Assembly (NCBI GenBank): GCA_943372645.1
Contig: CALRZN010000026.1
Coordinates: 6,647 to 70,646 of the forward strand
DNA from: VBWE01 sp943372645
GTDB lineage: Bacteria > Bacteroidota > Bacteroidia > Palsa-965
Direction: 5' to 3'
DNA: 64,000 nucleotides
The notes under the pieces were generated by a model. That model did no database searches. It saw only the letters and a program-made list of their open reading frames with translations, and had not been told where the DNA came from. Within the stretch, counting starts at the first letter, position 1; each line of letters starts with the position of its first letter. The position numbers and the translations under genes were made by a program. This document shows positions 7,758 through 17,085 of the stretch, piece after piece.

Positions 7758-9154
7758 TGAAAAATACGCAAAACAAATCCCGCACCCTTATCCCGTTCAT
7801 AATGCTTCTGCTGCTGGTATGCCGCCTTGCGCCGCTTGCCGCACAACAGCAGCCTGTGCTGGTTGACCGCATTGTGGCGGTAATCGGCGGGCAGATGGTG
7901 AAGGAATCGGAAGTGGAAAACAACCTGCAGCAGATGCGCGGGGCCGGTGTGCCGCTGGATGAAAACTCGCGCGGCCGTGTACTCGAAGAACTGATGTACC
8001 AGAAACTGCTCGTGTCGCAGGCCTACCGCGATTCACTTAAGGTTACTGACGGGGAAGTGGACCAGGAAATTGACCGCCGCATGCGGTATTACCTCACCCA
8101 GTTTGGCAGCCAGGAAGCGTTTGAACAATTTTACGGCAAATCGCTCGAAGCCTTTAAGCTGGAACTCAACGGCAAAGTACGTGAACTGCTGCTGGCACAA
8201 AAAATGAATGGAAAAGTAGTGGGCGAAGTGTCCATTTCACCGGTGGAAGTAAAAGCCTACTACAACAGTCTGCCGAAAGACAGCATCCCGTTTATCAATG
8301 CCGAAATTGAAGTGGGGCAGGTGGTGGCCAAACCGAATGTAAACCCGCAGATCAAAGAATATACCCGTACGGAACTCGAACGCCTGCGCCAGCGCGTGAT
8401 CAAAGGCGAAATTGATTTCTGTGCCGCCTGCCGCAGCTACTCCGAAGACCCGGGCTCGGTAAACAACTGCTGTACGTACGAAGGTATCCGCCGCGGTATG
8501 TTTGTGCCTGAATTTGAAGCCGTGGCTTTCCGCCTCAAAGACGGTGAAATTTCCGAAGTATTTGAAACCGAATACGGCTATCACTTCATCAAACTCATCA
8601 AACGCAGCGGCGACGAACTGGAAGTGGCGCACATCCTGCGCGTACCGCCGGTTACCAACGAAGACCTGCGCGGGGCCAAAACCCGCCTCGACAGTGTTTG
8701 GAACCTGATTGCCGTTGATACCGTTGATTTCTGCGAAGCGGCCGGCAAATTTTCGGACGATGCTGAAACAAAATTCAACTGCGGCCTGCTGCTCAACCCG
8801 CAGACAGGTAACTCGCGCATTGAAACCAGCCTGCTCGGGCAGATTGATCCCACGCCCGGTTTTGCACTTTCGCTCAACGATATGAAAGTAGGTGAAGTAT
8901 CAAAACCCATACTCATGGCCAGCCGCGACGGCCGCCAGGCCTACCGCCTCGTCCTGCTCAAGTCGCGCACCGATGCACACGTGGCCAACCTTACCCAGGA
9001 TTACCAGCGCATCCAGGAAGATGCAACCGTAGCCAAACAACAGAAAATTGTAAGCGAATGGGTGGAACGTAAGCTCAACAGCACCTACGTTAATATTGCA
9101 GACGATTACAAAAACACGGCGTTTCAATACCCCTGGCTGAAAAAAAACAAATAG
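7757..9154 (+). CDS. SurA-type periplasmic chaperone/peptidyl-prolyl isomerase
   Basis: 465 residues with a signal peptide ending in LAPLAAQQQ. The N-terminal domain starts VLVDRIVAVIGGQMVKESEVE, the signature start of SurA. Two parvulin-like domains follow, about residues 178-283 (EVGQVVAKP, SEDPGSVNNC, TEYGYHFIKLIKR) and 287-400 (EVAHILRVPP, then KFSDDAETKFNCG). Unusual cysteines replace the common Gly/Ala around the SDD-type motif. SurA escorts unfolded outer-membrane proteins through the periplasm. It overlaps the preceding gene by one base and is 21 bp ahead of the MoxR gene. Confidence 0.9.
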   Translation: MKNTQNKSRTLIPFIMLLLLVCRLAPLAAQQQPVLVDRIVAVIGGQMVKESEVENNLQQMRGAGVPLDENSRGRVLEELMYQKLLVSQAYRDSLKVTDGEVDQEIDRRMRYYLTQFGSQEAFEQFYGKSLEAFKLELNGKVRELLLAQKMNGKVVGEVSISPVEVKAYYNSLPKDSIPFINAEIEVGQVVAKPNVNPQIKEYTRTELERLRQRVIKGEIDFCAACRSYSEDPGSVNNCCTYEGIRRGMFVPEFEAVAFRLKDGEISEVFETEYGYHFIKLIKRSGDELEVAHILRVPPVTNEDLRGAKTRLDSVWNLIAVDTVDFCEAAGKFSDDAETKFNCGLLLNPQTGNSRIETSLLGQIDPTPGFALSLNDMKVGEVSKPILMASRDGRQAYRLVLLKSRTDAHVANLTQDYQRIQEDATVAKQQKIVSEWVERKLNSTYVNIADDYKNTAFQYPWLKKNK

Positions 9155-9175
9155 ACCCTTTTAAAAACGACCGCT

Positions 9176-10141
9176 ATGCAGCAGTTTAAAACAGATGTGG
9201 AAGCCGTTGATTTTTTCAACGACCGGTATAAAAAACTCAAATCGGAAATTCATAAAGTTATTGTTGGCCAGGATGAGGTCGTAAAAGATGTACTCATTTC
9301 TATTTTCAGCAATGGCCACTGTTTGCTGGTGGGTGTGCCCGGACTCGCGAAAACGCTGCTGGTAAACACCATCGCCGAATCGCTTGGACTTTCGTATAAC
9401 CGCATCCAGTTTACGCCTGACTTAATGCCGAGTGATATTATCGGTACCGAAATTCTCGACGAATCGCGGCAGTTCCGTTTTGTGCAGGGACCGCTGTTTT
9501 CGAATATCATTCTTGCGGATGAGATTAACCGTACACCGCCCAAAACACAATCGGCCCTGCTCGAAGCGATGCAGGAACGTGCAGTAACTGCGGCGGGAAA
9601 ACGCTATACGCTGCCGCGCCCGTTTTTTGTACTGGCCACGCAAAACCCGATTGAGCAGGAGGGAACCTACCCGCTGCCGGAAGCACAGCTCGACCGTTTT
9701 ATGTTTAACGTATGGCTCACCTATCCGAGTTACGAAGAGGAACTGATGGTGGTAAAAAATACCACCTCCGACCGCAAAGTAACGCTGGATAAAGTGCTGA
9801 ATGCCGATGAAATTATTTTCCTCCAGGAACTCGTGCGCCGTGTGCCGGTAAACGACAATGTACTGGCTTACGCGGTTAAACTGGCGGTGAAAACACGACC
9901 GGGCACACCCGAAGCAACCGCCGATGTAAACAAATATTTATCGTGGGGTGCCGGTCCGCGTGCATCGCAGTACCTTGTTGTAGGTGCCAAATGCCACGCG
10001 GTAATCAGCGGCAAATATTCACCCGATATCGAAGACGTGAAAGCCGTTGCACCCGCTATTCTGCGCCACCGTATTGTGCGGAATTATAAGGCGGAAGCGG
10101 AAGGTATTAGTGTGGAATCAATTATTGCCGGACTGCTTTAG
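9176..10141 (+). CDS. MoxR-family AAA+ ATPase
   Basis: 321 residues, cytoplasmic. Walker A is GVPGLAKT at about residue 54, Walker B ILADEIN, sensor 1 ATQNP and the family motif GTYPLPEAQLDRF, followed by the lid domain ending RHRIVRNYKAEAEG. MoxR ATPases act as chaperones for maturation of partner proteins, usually DUF58/VWA proteins encoded next to them. Here no such partner follows; a terminator and a convergent glycosyltransferase gene come next. It is the last gene of the SurA operon, an arrangement familiar in Bacteroidota. Confidence 0.93.
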   Translation: MQQFKTDVEAVDFFNDRYKKLKSEIHKVIVGQDEVVKDVLISIFSNGHCLLVGVPGLAKTLLVNTIAESLGLSYNRIQFTPDLMPSDIIGTEILDESRQFRFVQGPLFSNIILADEINRTPPKTQSALLEAMQERAVTAAGKRYTLPRPFFVLATQNPIEQEGTYPLPEAQLDRFMFNVWLTYPSYEEELMVVKNTTSDRKVTLDKVLNADEIIFLQELVRRVPVNDNVLAYAVKLAVKTRPGTPEATADVNKYLSWGAGPRASQYLVVGAKCHAVISGKYSPDIEDVKAVAPAILRHRIVRNYKAEAEGISVESIIAGLL

Positions 10142-10164
10142 AGAACGAATTATTTTTGAATAAA

Positions 10165-10193
10165 AACGTTCGCCCGCAGCGGACGTTTTTTTA
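10165..10193 (+). terminator. Intrinsic terminator of the SurA-MoxR operon
   Basis: AACGTTCGC (10165-10173) pairs with GCGGACGTT (10179-10187), with one G-T pair, and is followed by a run of T. It lies 24 bp after the moxR stop codon. Confidence 0.8.
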
Positions 10194-10222
10194 TTTCAAA
10201 AAGTTACTGATTGTACAAGTTC

Positions 10223-10291
10223 TGTCAGACTGAGCCCGCCTGCCCTTACGCAAGGCCGGGGCGGCTGAAGGCAGGCGGAGTCGAAGGATGA
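10223..10291. repeat. Palindromic intergenic repeat between convergent genes
   Basis: GTCAGACTGAGC and GGAGTCGAAGGATGAC enclose an inner palindrome with arms CCGCCTGCC (about 10236-10244) and GGCAGGCGG (10270-10278). Similar TCAGxCTGAGC...GGAGTCGAAG strings are common intergenic repeats in Bacteroidota. It lies between the stop codons of the MoxR and glycosyltransferase genes. Confidence 0.55.
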
Positions 10292-10292
10292 C

Positions 10293-11741
10293 TTAACGAA
10301 CTTTGGGAAGAATCCGATACAGCACCCAGCCCTCCGGGTGTTTTGCAATAACCTGCAGCGTATAATTTGTTTTCAGTGCCTTCCAGTTTTCGCCGGGAAT
10401 ACCGGTATCGGCGGCATATTTTGTTTCATTATAAAGTACCGCTCCGCCTTCGCTGTAACCGCCGATGCGTTGTTTACGCATATTGATGAGCGGAATACCC
10501 ACGTTGTAATTTTCCATGGCCGCATCTACATCCAGCGTGTAAACAATCAGCGTTGATTCGTCGGTATGCTGCTGCACGAGCATAGTGAGTTCGCGCTCGG
10601 TTTTGTTGCGAGTGGTCATTTCAGCAGTGCCTGCATAACTGAAATAGGCTGCGCCTGCAAGCACCAGTCCGTAAATGGCTTTGCCAGGTAACGTGGTATA
10701 AAAACGGCTTTCGTTAAAACAGGGCCACGCATACAGCAGCAGCACCGGCATAAGCAGGATGAAGAGGTGCAAATGCTGACCGGGATAACCGGCAATGAAT
10801 AAAACATACGTTACCAGCGACCACAGCAGCAGGCGCTGATACGTGCCATGACGGATGAGCAGGATGCCACTCACCAGCATGAGCAGCAGCAGCAAACCGA
10901 ATTTCGGATTGAACAATACACCGGCGTAATACACGATGTTTGGAAGTACATAATCAATTGCGCCATCCGGACCGTTGTAACCGCTGCGGAAATAATTCAT
11001 AAAACTCCAGCCATACCCTGTGCCGCCGGCCGGCTGTATCAGTTCGGTAATGTGTGAACCGTGCAGCAGCAGCGCCGGCAAAAATGCGAGTGCAAACGGA
11101 ATAAGTCCCGCCGCGAGAAACTGCCAGCGCCCTTTACGGATGCAGCGCACAGCAAGCCACAGCGAGGGAATTACAAGAATGATTGCAGCTCCGTAACGCG
11201 TCATGATGGCCGCCCCGCAGCAGAATGCATACAACATAAAATGCAGCGCGGTAAGTTGGGTGCGCAAACGCCGCAGCAGTATAAAACAGCACGTGATGAA
11301 AAACATGCACAGCATGTCGGGCAGAATAACCACGCTGTTGCGCAGCAGCAGGGGCGAAAGCAGGAAGGCGATCACCACAAACACAAACGCTTTGGTTGTT
11401 TCGCGGTATTCGCGGTTCAGATGCATAAAAAGCAACAATGCCGATCCCGAGAAAGCAAGAAACGAAACTGCCTGCAACGAAAACGATGCATCGCCCCCGA
11501 AAAGAAAAGAAAGAAAGGCTCCGCCCAGCGGAAAAAGAACAGGCTGCCAGAAATCGCCCGGCGTACTGCCTGATACCAGGCTGTCGTGCAGCAATACCCC
11601 GAAGCGGCGGTAAACATGCGCTTCGGAAACCGTAAGGCCATTAAAACCCGTGATAAAATGCAGCACACACCAGTAAATAAAGGGAAGCAATACGAGCAAT
11701 GCGTACAGCAGCAAAGGGCGTTTACGGTAATGGTCCGTCAT
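10293..11741 (-). CDS. Integral-membrane glycosyltransferase (GT39/ArnT-like)
   Basis: 482 residues from the ATG at 11741. It has about ten or more hydrophobic segments, starting LLLYALLVLLPFIYWCVLHF, and a first periplasmic loop with acidic/aromatic content (FNGLTVSEAHVYRRF), the layout of polyprenyl-phosphate-sugar-dependent membrane glycosyltransferases. The C terminus is a soluble domain of about 100 residues. The sugar and acceptor cannot be read from sequence. Upstream in-frame ATGs at 11765 and 11759 are alternatives; an even longer form would need a TTG and is not favoured. The gene is convergent with moxR. Confidence 0.75.
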   Translation of the reverse strand: MTDHYRKRPLLLYALLVLLPFIYWCVLHFITGFNGLTVSEAHVYRRFGVLLHDSLVSGSTPGDFWQPVLFPLGGAFLSFLFGGDASFSLQAVSFLAFSGSALLLFMHLNREYRETTKAFVFVVIAFLLSPLLLRNSVVILPDMLCMFFITCCFILLRRLRTQLTALHFMLYAFCCGAAIMTRYGAAIILVIPSLWLAVRCIRKGRWQFLAAGLIPFALAFLPALLLHGSHITELIQPAGGTGYGWSFMNYFRSGYNGPDGAIDYVLPNIVYYAGVLFNPKFGLLLLLMLVSGILLIRHGTYQRLLLWSLVTYVLFIAGYPGQHLHLFILLMPVLLLYAWPCFNESRFYTTLPGKAIYGLVLAGAAYFSYAGTAEMTTRNKTERELTMLVQQHTDESTLIVYTLDVDAAMENYNVGIPLINMRKQRIGGYSEGGAVLYNETKYAADTGIPGENWKALKTNYTLQVIAKHPEGWVLYRILPKVR

Positions 11742-11864
11742 GCGGTGCAAAATATACATTTCCATTTCGTTAACCAAATACCCCGGCTGAAATGCGCCCG
11801 CAATCCAAAACAATATAAAACGGGAGCTGTTTTTGTTAATATTTCACTGTTTATCAACATGATA

Positions 11865-11894
11865 TTGGAAATACAATTTATTGGACTATATTTG
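11865..11894 (+). promoter_or_regulatory. Promoter of the 11921 gene
   Basis: TTG (11865-11867), a 19-bp spacer and TATATTTG (11887-11894) match the Bacteroidota consensus exactly. The leader to the ATG at 11921 is about 20 nt. Confidence 0.7.
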
Positions 11895-11920
11895 AAAGAG
11901 GCATTACCAATCAGCGATCC

Positions 11921-14629
11921 ATGAAATTATTCCGGCTTATGCTTTTCGGCTTCTTCGTTCTTGCTGCTGCCGGCAGTTTGAATGCACAGGCTGTGGGCGA
12001 TTATCAAACAGCAGGCAGCGGAAACTGGAATGTGCTGGCCACCTGGCAAACCTGGAACGGCAGCGCGTGGGTAGCGCCCGGGGCCGCTCCCAACAGCACA
12101 AACGGCGTAATCACCATTCTTGCCACACATACCGTCACCATTACAGCCAATGTTACTATTGATGATGTAATCGTAAACGGCACACTCACTTCCAGCGGCG
12201 CATCGCCTACCACCATTGCAAACGGAGCCGGTGTTGATCTTACCATTAACGGCACCTTTGCAGACAATTATGCGGCTGCCACGAATGTTATTACATGGAC
12301 GGTTGGTGCAACGTGGCAGATGGGGGCTGCGGGAACGCTCATCAAAACCACGGCCTCCAGTTCAAACAACTGGCAGACCACGTACCAGGGCGGCATTGCA
12401 ACAATTCCGTCCACGGCAAACTGGATTATCAGGCGCAATACTGCTGTTACCATTCCCATGTCAAGCACCACGCCGGCAACCGGATCGGTTTATCCGAACC
12501 TCACCATTGAAAACAATGTGGCAGGAACATGGTCAACGCCGGCGGGTTCTTCCATTACCGGTTCAACCATTTTTGTTACGGTAAAAGGCAACCTCGATAT
12601 CGGTGGTGCAGGTGCAACCTTTGTTGATTTTCTGAACAACAACACCCATGCAAATCCGACGCTGGTTATTGGTAATGTTACTGTAAAAACCGGTTGCACC
12701 ATGCGTAACAACGGAACCGGTTTTGAGGTGCGCGGAAACCTTACAGTGAACGGAACGATTTCGTATGATGCCAATGATGGTCGCCGGATCGTTTGCGGGG
12801 GTGGCAATGCACAAAGCATCAGCGGAACAGGTACATTGAACGTGTATGACCTTACAATAAATAAAACTGCAAATGATGTTACATTAAACCGCGCAGTAAC
12901 AGTTGACAATGTATGCACCTTCACCCAGGGCCGTGTTTTTTCAAGCGCAACCAACCTGCTCATTATTGCGTCAACGGGTTCGGTAACCGGGGCCAGCAGT
13001 TCCAGTTTTACACATGGACCGGTACGTTATCTTGGCAGCAATGCATTTACATTTCCGGTTGGAAAAAACAACAGTTATCGTCCGTGTGCAAACAGTGCCA
13101 TAACACCTTCTGTTCCGTTCTGGTCCGAAAACTTTAACAACGGTTGCACCCAGGGCTGCCTGGCCAGTGCGTATTCCGGTCCGAACGGTGCGTGGACAGT
13201 TGCATCAACCGGAACAAATGATGCAGCAGCAAATTTGTTTTTCATCAGCTGCCAGGAAAACGGAAACGCCGTGGGCGCCTGCGGTACCGGCTGCGGCAGC
13301 GATGCCACGTTACATATCGCGAACCAGTCTTCTTCACCCGCCGCATTTTTTTTCTGTCCCACGGGCGACTGTGGTGCGGCTTATGATGCAGGCCTCGGTT
13401 CCAACCAGGTGCGTGCAAGCTGGCGTGCGGAATCACCCACAATCAATTGCAGCGGGCAGTCCAATATTTATCTTAATTTCAAATACATGGAAGGCGGTGC
13501 TACCACGCTCGACAACGCGCTGGTATGGTATTACGATGGTGCCACGTGGGCACTGCTTGCCGATATGGCTAAAACCGCCACCACCTGCGGGGGCGGGCAG
13601 GGGCTGTGGACCGCTTACAGCATTGCGTTGCCCGTAAGTGCAAACAACAATGCCAATGTAAAAGTGGGTTTTCAGTGGATCAATAATGACGATGGTGCAG
13701 GATCAGATCCCTCGTTTGCCGTGGATAATGTAACACTCGGTCCGCGCGATTATTTCACCGCAGAATATTTTCCGGCCAATCCGCAGGTAACATTTAACAA
13801 TGTACTGGTTCCGGCGCTTACCAGCATCAGCAGTTGTGAATACTGGGTTATTGACCGTTCGGCAGGAAGCACCGCATCGCCTTCGGTAACACTGACGTGG
13901 GACGGATTAAGCTGCAACGTTTCTGTACTTTCCGATCTGCGTGTGGCCCGCTGGGATGGCGCGGTGTGGCAGGATGAAGGCAATGGCGGAACCACCGGCG
14001 CACCTACGGCAGGAACCATTGTAACTGCCGCTCCTGTGGTTTCATTCAGTCCGTTTACGCTGGCCAATTACACCTTACCATTGCCCATTGAACTGCTTTC
14101 GTTTGAGGCACAGTATAACGGTACCGCAGTTGATCTGAACTGGTCAACCGCCACCGAAATTGAAAACGATTATTTTACCATTGAGCGTGCGGGCAACGGC
14201 GAAAGTTTCCGTGAACTGTTCCGTAAACCCGGCGCAGGAAACAGCAATTCCGTTTTGCATTATACCGGCCGCGATAACGAACCGCTGCCCGGAACAAGTT
14301 ATTACCGCCTGCGCCAGACCGATTTTAACGGGCAATATTCGTTCAGTAATATTGTGCCGGTTACCATTACTCCTGCCGGTGATGAACTGCAATTACAGAA
14401 CGCCTTTATCGCCGGTGAGCAACTCAATCTGCAGATCGGTTGTGCCTGTACAGGAATGCTGACTGTTACGGTGTACAACACCGAAGGCCGCCTGCTTGCA
14501 TCCGTTTCACCGGAATCAACCGGAACCGGCATTGCCCTGCAGCTCCCGGTTACAGGCTGGCCGCAGGGCCTGTACCTCGTGAAAATTTCGGACGGCAAAA
14601 AACAGGTAACACGGTTGCTGCACCGCTGA
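11921..14629 (+). CDS. T9SS type A sorted surface/secreted protein
   Basis: 902 residues with a signal peptide (MKLFRLMLFGFFVLAAAGSLNAQ). The N-terminal third is Thr/Asn/Gly-rich beta repeat sequence (GNWNVLATWQTWNG, then THTVTITANVTIDDVIVNGTL), as in parallel beta-helix or G8-like domains. A Cys-rich middle follows. Near residue 720 is the common linker LPIELLSFEAQ leading to an Ig-like segment (DLNWSTATEIENDYFTIER, YYRLRQTDFNGQYSFSN), and the last 80 residues form a type A C-terminal sorting domain (VTVYNTEGRLL, PQGLYLVKI). It should be exported across the outer membrane by T9SS. The ligand or activity is unknown. Confidence 0.88.
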   Translation: MKLFRLMLFGFFVLAAAGSLNAQAVGDYQTAGSGNWNVLATWQTWNGSAWVAPGAAPNSTNGVITILATHTVTITANVTIDDVIVNGTLTSSGASPTTIANGAGVDLTINGTFADNYAAATNVITWTVGATWQMGAAGTLIKTTASSSNNWQTTYQGGIATIPSTANWIIRRNTAVTIPMSSTTPATGSVYPNLTIENNVAGTWSTPAGSSITGSTIFVTVKGNLDIGGAGATFVDFLNNNTHANPTLVIGNVTVKTGCTMRNNGTGFEVRGNLTVNGTISYDANDGRRIVCGGGNAQSISGTGTLNVYDLTINKTANDVTLNRAVTVDNVCTFTQGRVFSSATNLLIIASTGSVTGASSSSFTHGPVRYLGSNAFTFPVGKNNSYRPCANSAITPSVPFWSENFNNGCTQGCLASAYSGPNGAWTVASTGTNDAAANLFFISCQENGNAVGACGTGCGSDATLHIANQSSSPAAFFFCPTGDCGAAYDAGLGSNQVRASWRAESPTINCSGQSNIYLNFKYMEGGATTLDNALVWYYDGATWALLADMAKTATTCGGGQGLWTAYSIALPVSANNNANVKVGFQWINNDDGAGSDPSFAVDNVTLGPRDYFTAEYFPANPQVTFNNVLVPALTSISSCEYWVIDRSAGSTASPSVTLTWDGLSCNVSVLSDLRVARWDGAVWQDEGNGGTTGAPTAGTIVTAAPVVSFSPFTLANYTLPLPIELLSFEAQYNGTAVDLNWSTATEIENDYFTIERAGNGESFRELFRKPGAGNSNSVLHYTGRDNEPLPGTSYYRLRQTDFNGQYSFSNIVPVTITPAGDELQLQNAFIAGEQLNLQIGCACTGMLTVTVYNTEGRLLASVSPESTGTGIALQLPVTGWPQGLYLVKISDGKKQVTRLLHR

Positions 14630-14635
14630 CAAGGC

Positions 14636-14666
14636 TTGACAGGTAATGGTTAATTGCCTACTTTAG
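14636..14666 (+). promoter_or_regulatory. Putative promoter of the 14685 gene
   Basis: TTG (14636-14638), a 20-bp spacer and TACTTTAG (14659-14666, one mismatch from TAnnTTTG). The leader is about 12-18 nt. A separate promoter suggests that the gene is not simply co-transcribed with 11921. Confidence 0.4.
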
Positions 14667-14684
14667 CTTCGCAAACACATTTTC

Positions 14685-16970
14685 ATGGTAACCCGTTTAT
14701 ACATCGCAATCGTATTGTGCTGTCTTTTTTCCGTTGGAATACAGGCACAGCAGATTAATGTATGGCGCTTCGGCGACGGTGCAGGAATTGATTTTAATTC
14801 CGGAACAGCTGTAGCCATGCCTCCCGGTCCGATGAATGCCTACGAAGCCTGTGCCTCCATCTGCGATAATAACGGGAACCTGCTTTTTTATACCGACGGG
14901 GTAACGGTTTACGATCAGACCAATACGGTTATGCCCAACGGATCGGGTTTGCTTTCGGGAGCTTCGGCTTCCCAAACGCTGATTGTGCAGAAGCCCGGCG
15001 ACTGTTCCAAATACTACATCTTTCATACGGGCGATCACATGACACCGGCCGACCTGCGTTACACCATGGTGGACATGTGCCTGAACGGCGGGCTGGGCGA
15101 TGTGGTGGTAGCGCAGAAAAATATTTTGCTCTACAATCCCTGCTCCGAAAAAATTACGGCCATCAAACATACCAACGGAACAGACGTGTGGGTGGTGGTG
15201 CATGACCTCGGCAACGCGCAGTTCCGCAGTTTCCCGGTTACTGCAGCTGGGGTTGGTGTTTCCGTAAATACAACGGTGGGCAGTGTGCATAACAACAACT
15301 GCATGATCGGTTACATGAAAGCATCGCACAGCGGACAGAAAATTGTACTTGCCAATACGTTCTGCCAGGTGTTCGACCTCTTCGATTTTAATGCAACAAC
15401 CGGTGTGGTTTCCAATCACGTGAACCTGGATGCATTTACCGGCAACGACTGGTATTATGGTGTAGAGTTCTCCCCGAACGATCTGTACATTTATACGTCA
15501 ACCACCTGGGGCATGAATAAACTGTACCAGATAGAGGTGGCCAATCCTGCAAACTTTACACAGCTTGCAAACATCAACGGCAATTACAATTACGGCGGTT
15601 TGCAGCTTGGTCCTGACGGAAAAATTTACATGGCGCGTGGCGGGCAGAATTACCTCGATGTAATTAATAATCCGAATACACCGGGAGTAGGGGCGGGTTA
15701 CGTCAACTCGGGGCTTGTACTTACTGCGGGTTCATTCAGCCAGATGGGCATGATCAACTTTCCGCCCTACCAGGTGAACCCGGCACCACAGCCGCAGTTT
15801 GTTGATCTCGGTCCGGACACCTTGCTGCCGTGTAATTTCCCGCCTTTCCAGCTTACACCGCCCTCGGTGTGCAACGCAACCTACCTGTGGCAGAACGGTT
15901 CCACCTCGCCCACGTTTACGGTAACCTTACCCGGAACGTATTACGTGCAGATTACAAATATGTGCGGAAGCGGAACGGATACGATCGTGGTTACCTCTAA
16001 TGGCGGACCTGTTCCAACGCTTACGGTTACCGGTAACGATACCATCTGTCCGGGCACACCTACCACGCTTACCGCAGGTAACTATACAAGTTATACGTGG
16101 GCACCTTCATCCGGATTAAATACGACCACTGGCAGCACGGTGCAGGCATCTCCGCTGGTTACCACAACCTATACGGTAATCGGTTCGGATGTGTGCGGAA
16201 GCGACACGCTGCAGTTTACGGTGTATGTGGCTCCAGGATTAAGCGGCTCGCTCGGCGGTGATACATTGCTGTGCACCGGCGACAGTGTGCAGCTTACAGC
16301 AGGCGGTGGTACGCAGTTTCAGTGGATCAGCGGAACCACGGGTTCTTCGCCGGTGGTGACAGTAAGTCCGAATGTAACCACAACATACAGCGTAGTGGTT
16401 GATGATGTAACCACCTGCGCAGCGGATACCGTTTCGCTCACGGTACATGTAATAACTGCACCGGTGGCGTTGTTTTCCTTTGCCACTTCGGCCTGCGAAC
16501 GGCAGGTTGTTTTTGCAAATGGTTCCTCGTCCGGTTTTAATTACCTCTGGGATTTTGGTGACAACACTTCAGACACCGCAACAAATCCCACGCACGAATT
16601 TCCGGCGCCGGGCAATTACAGTGTGCTGCTTATTATCAACCCAGGTTCGGGCTGTGCAGATACCATGGAAGTGCAGGTGCCTTACATCGGCAGCGAATCG
16701 GGTGATGTGTTTATCCCGAATGCCTTTACACCAAACGGTGACATGAAAAACGAAGACTTCCGCATTTTCGGACCGGTGGAATGTTTTTACAAAGAGCTGC
16801 TCATTTTCGATCGCTGGGGCGAACTTATTTTTGAAACCAAACACCCGGAAAGTGTTTACTGGGATGGCCGCGTTAAAAACCGGATCGTGCAGCAGGATGT
16901 GTATGTGTACCGGCTGATTTCAAACGGAACAGTTCCTGACCGTTTCGGAACGATTGCGGTGATACGGTAA
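14685..16970 (+). CDS. Gliding-motility-type (CHU_C/T9SS type B) secreted protein with Ig-like and PKD domains
   Basis: 761 residues with a signal peptide (LYIAIVLCCLFSVGIQAQ). Residues about 22-370 form a propeller-like region beginning INVWRFGDGAGIDFNSG. Two Ig-like repeats with TICPGTPTTLTAGNYTSYTW and LLCTGDSVQLTAGGG follow, then a PKD domain (YLWDFGDNTSDTATNPTHEF). The end is a type B sorting domain: FIPNAFTPNGDMKNEDFRIF, LLIFDRWGELIFET, WDGRVKN, DVYVYRL. Such proteins are exported by T9SS and often stay on the cell surface. No enzyme motif seen. Confidence 0.88.
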   Translation: MVTRLYIAIVLCCLFSVGIQAQQINVWRFGDGAGIDFNSGTAVAMPPGPMNAYEACASICDNNGNLLFYTDGVTVYDQTNTVMPNGSGLLSGASASQTLIVQKPGDCSKYYIFHTGDHMTPADLRYTMVDMCLNGGLGDVVVAQKNILLYNPCSEKITAIKHTNGTDVWVVVHDLGNAQFRSFPVTAAGVGVSVNTTVGSVHNNNCMIGYMKASHSGQKIVLANTFCQVFDLFDFNATTGVVSNHVNLDAFTGNDWYYGVEFSPNDLYIYTSTTWGMNKLYQIEVANPANFTQLANINGNYNYGGLQLGPDGKIYMARGGQNYLDVINNPNTPGVGAGYVNSGLVLTAGSFSQMGMINFPPYQVNPAPQPQFVDLGPDTLLPCNFPPFQLTPPSVCNATYLWQNGSTSPTFTVTLPGTYYVQITNMCGSGTDTIVVTSNGGPVPTLTVTGNDTICPGTPTTLTAGNYTSYTWAPSSGLNTTTGSTVQASPLVTTTYTVIGSDVCGSDTLQFTVYVAPGLSGSLGGDTLLCTGDSVQLTAGGGTQFQWISGTTGSSPVVTVSPNVTTTYSVVVDDVTTCAADTVSLTVHVITAPVALFSFATSACERQVVFANGSSSGFNYLWDFGDNTSDTATNPTHEFPAPGNYSVLLIINPGSGCADTMEVQVPYIGSESGDVFIPNAFTPNGDMKNEDFRIFGPVECFYKELLIFDRWGELIFETKHPESVYWDGRVKNRIVQQDVYVYRLISNGTVPDRFGTIAVIR

Positions 16971-17016
16971 AATTAATTTCAGAGTAGTCCGGGTAAATAC
17001 CAATCTTTATTGAACT

Positions 17017-17079
17017 TTTGCGACTACCGGGACTTTCCCCGGAATTTAGAATCGTCCCGAAAGTCCAGGGAGTCGCAAA
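17017..17079. repeat. Long hairpin on the 3' side of the four-helix-bundle gene
   Basis: A 22-nt arm at 17017-17038 (TTTGCGACT..GGGACTTTCC type) pairs with 17058-17079 with three mismatches. The loop is about 19 nt. The arms contain GACT-CC-GGACTT motifs that recur in the hairpin at 17830 on the other side of the gene. It ends 7 bp from the stop codon at 17086. Confidence 0.75.
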
Positions 17080-17085
17080 GCTGTA

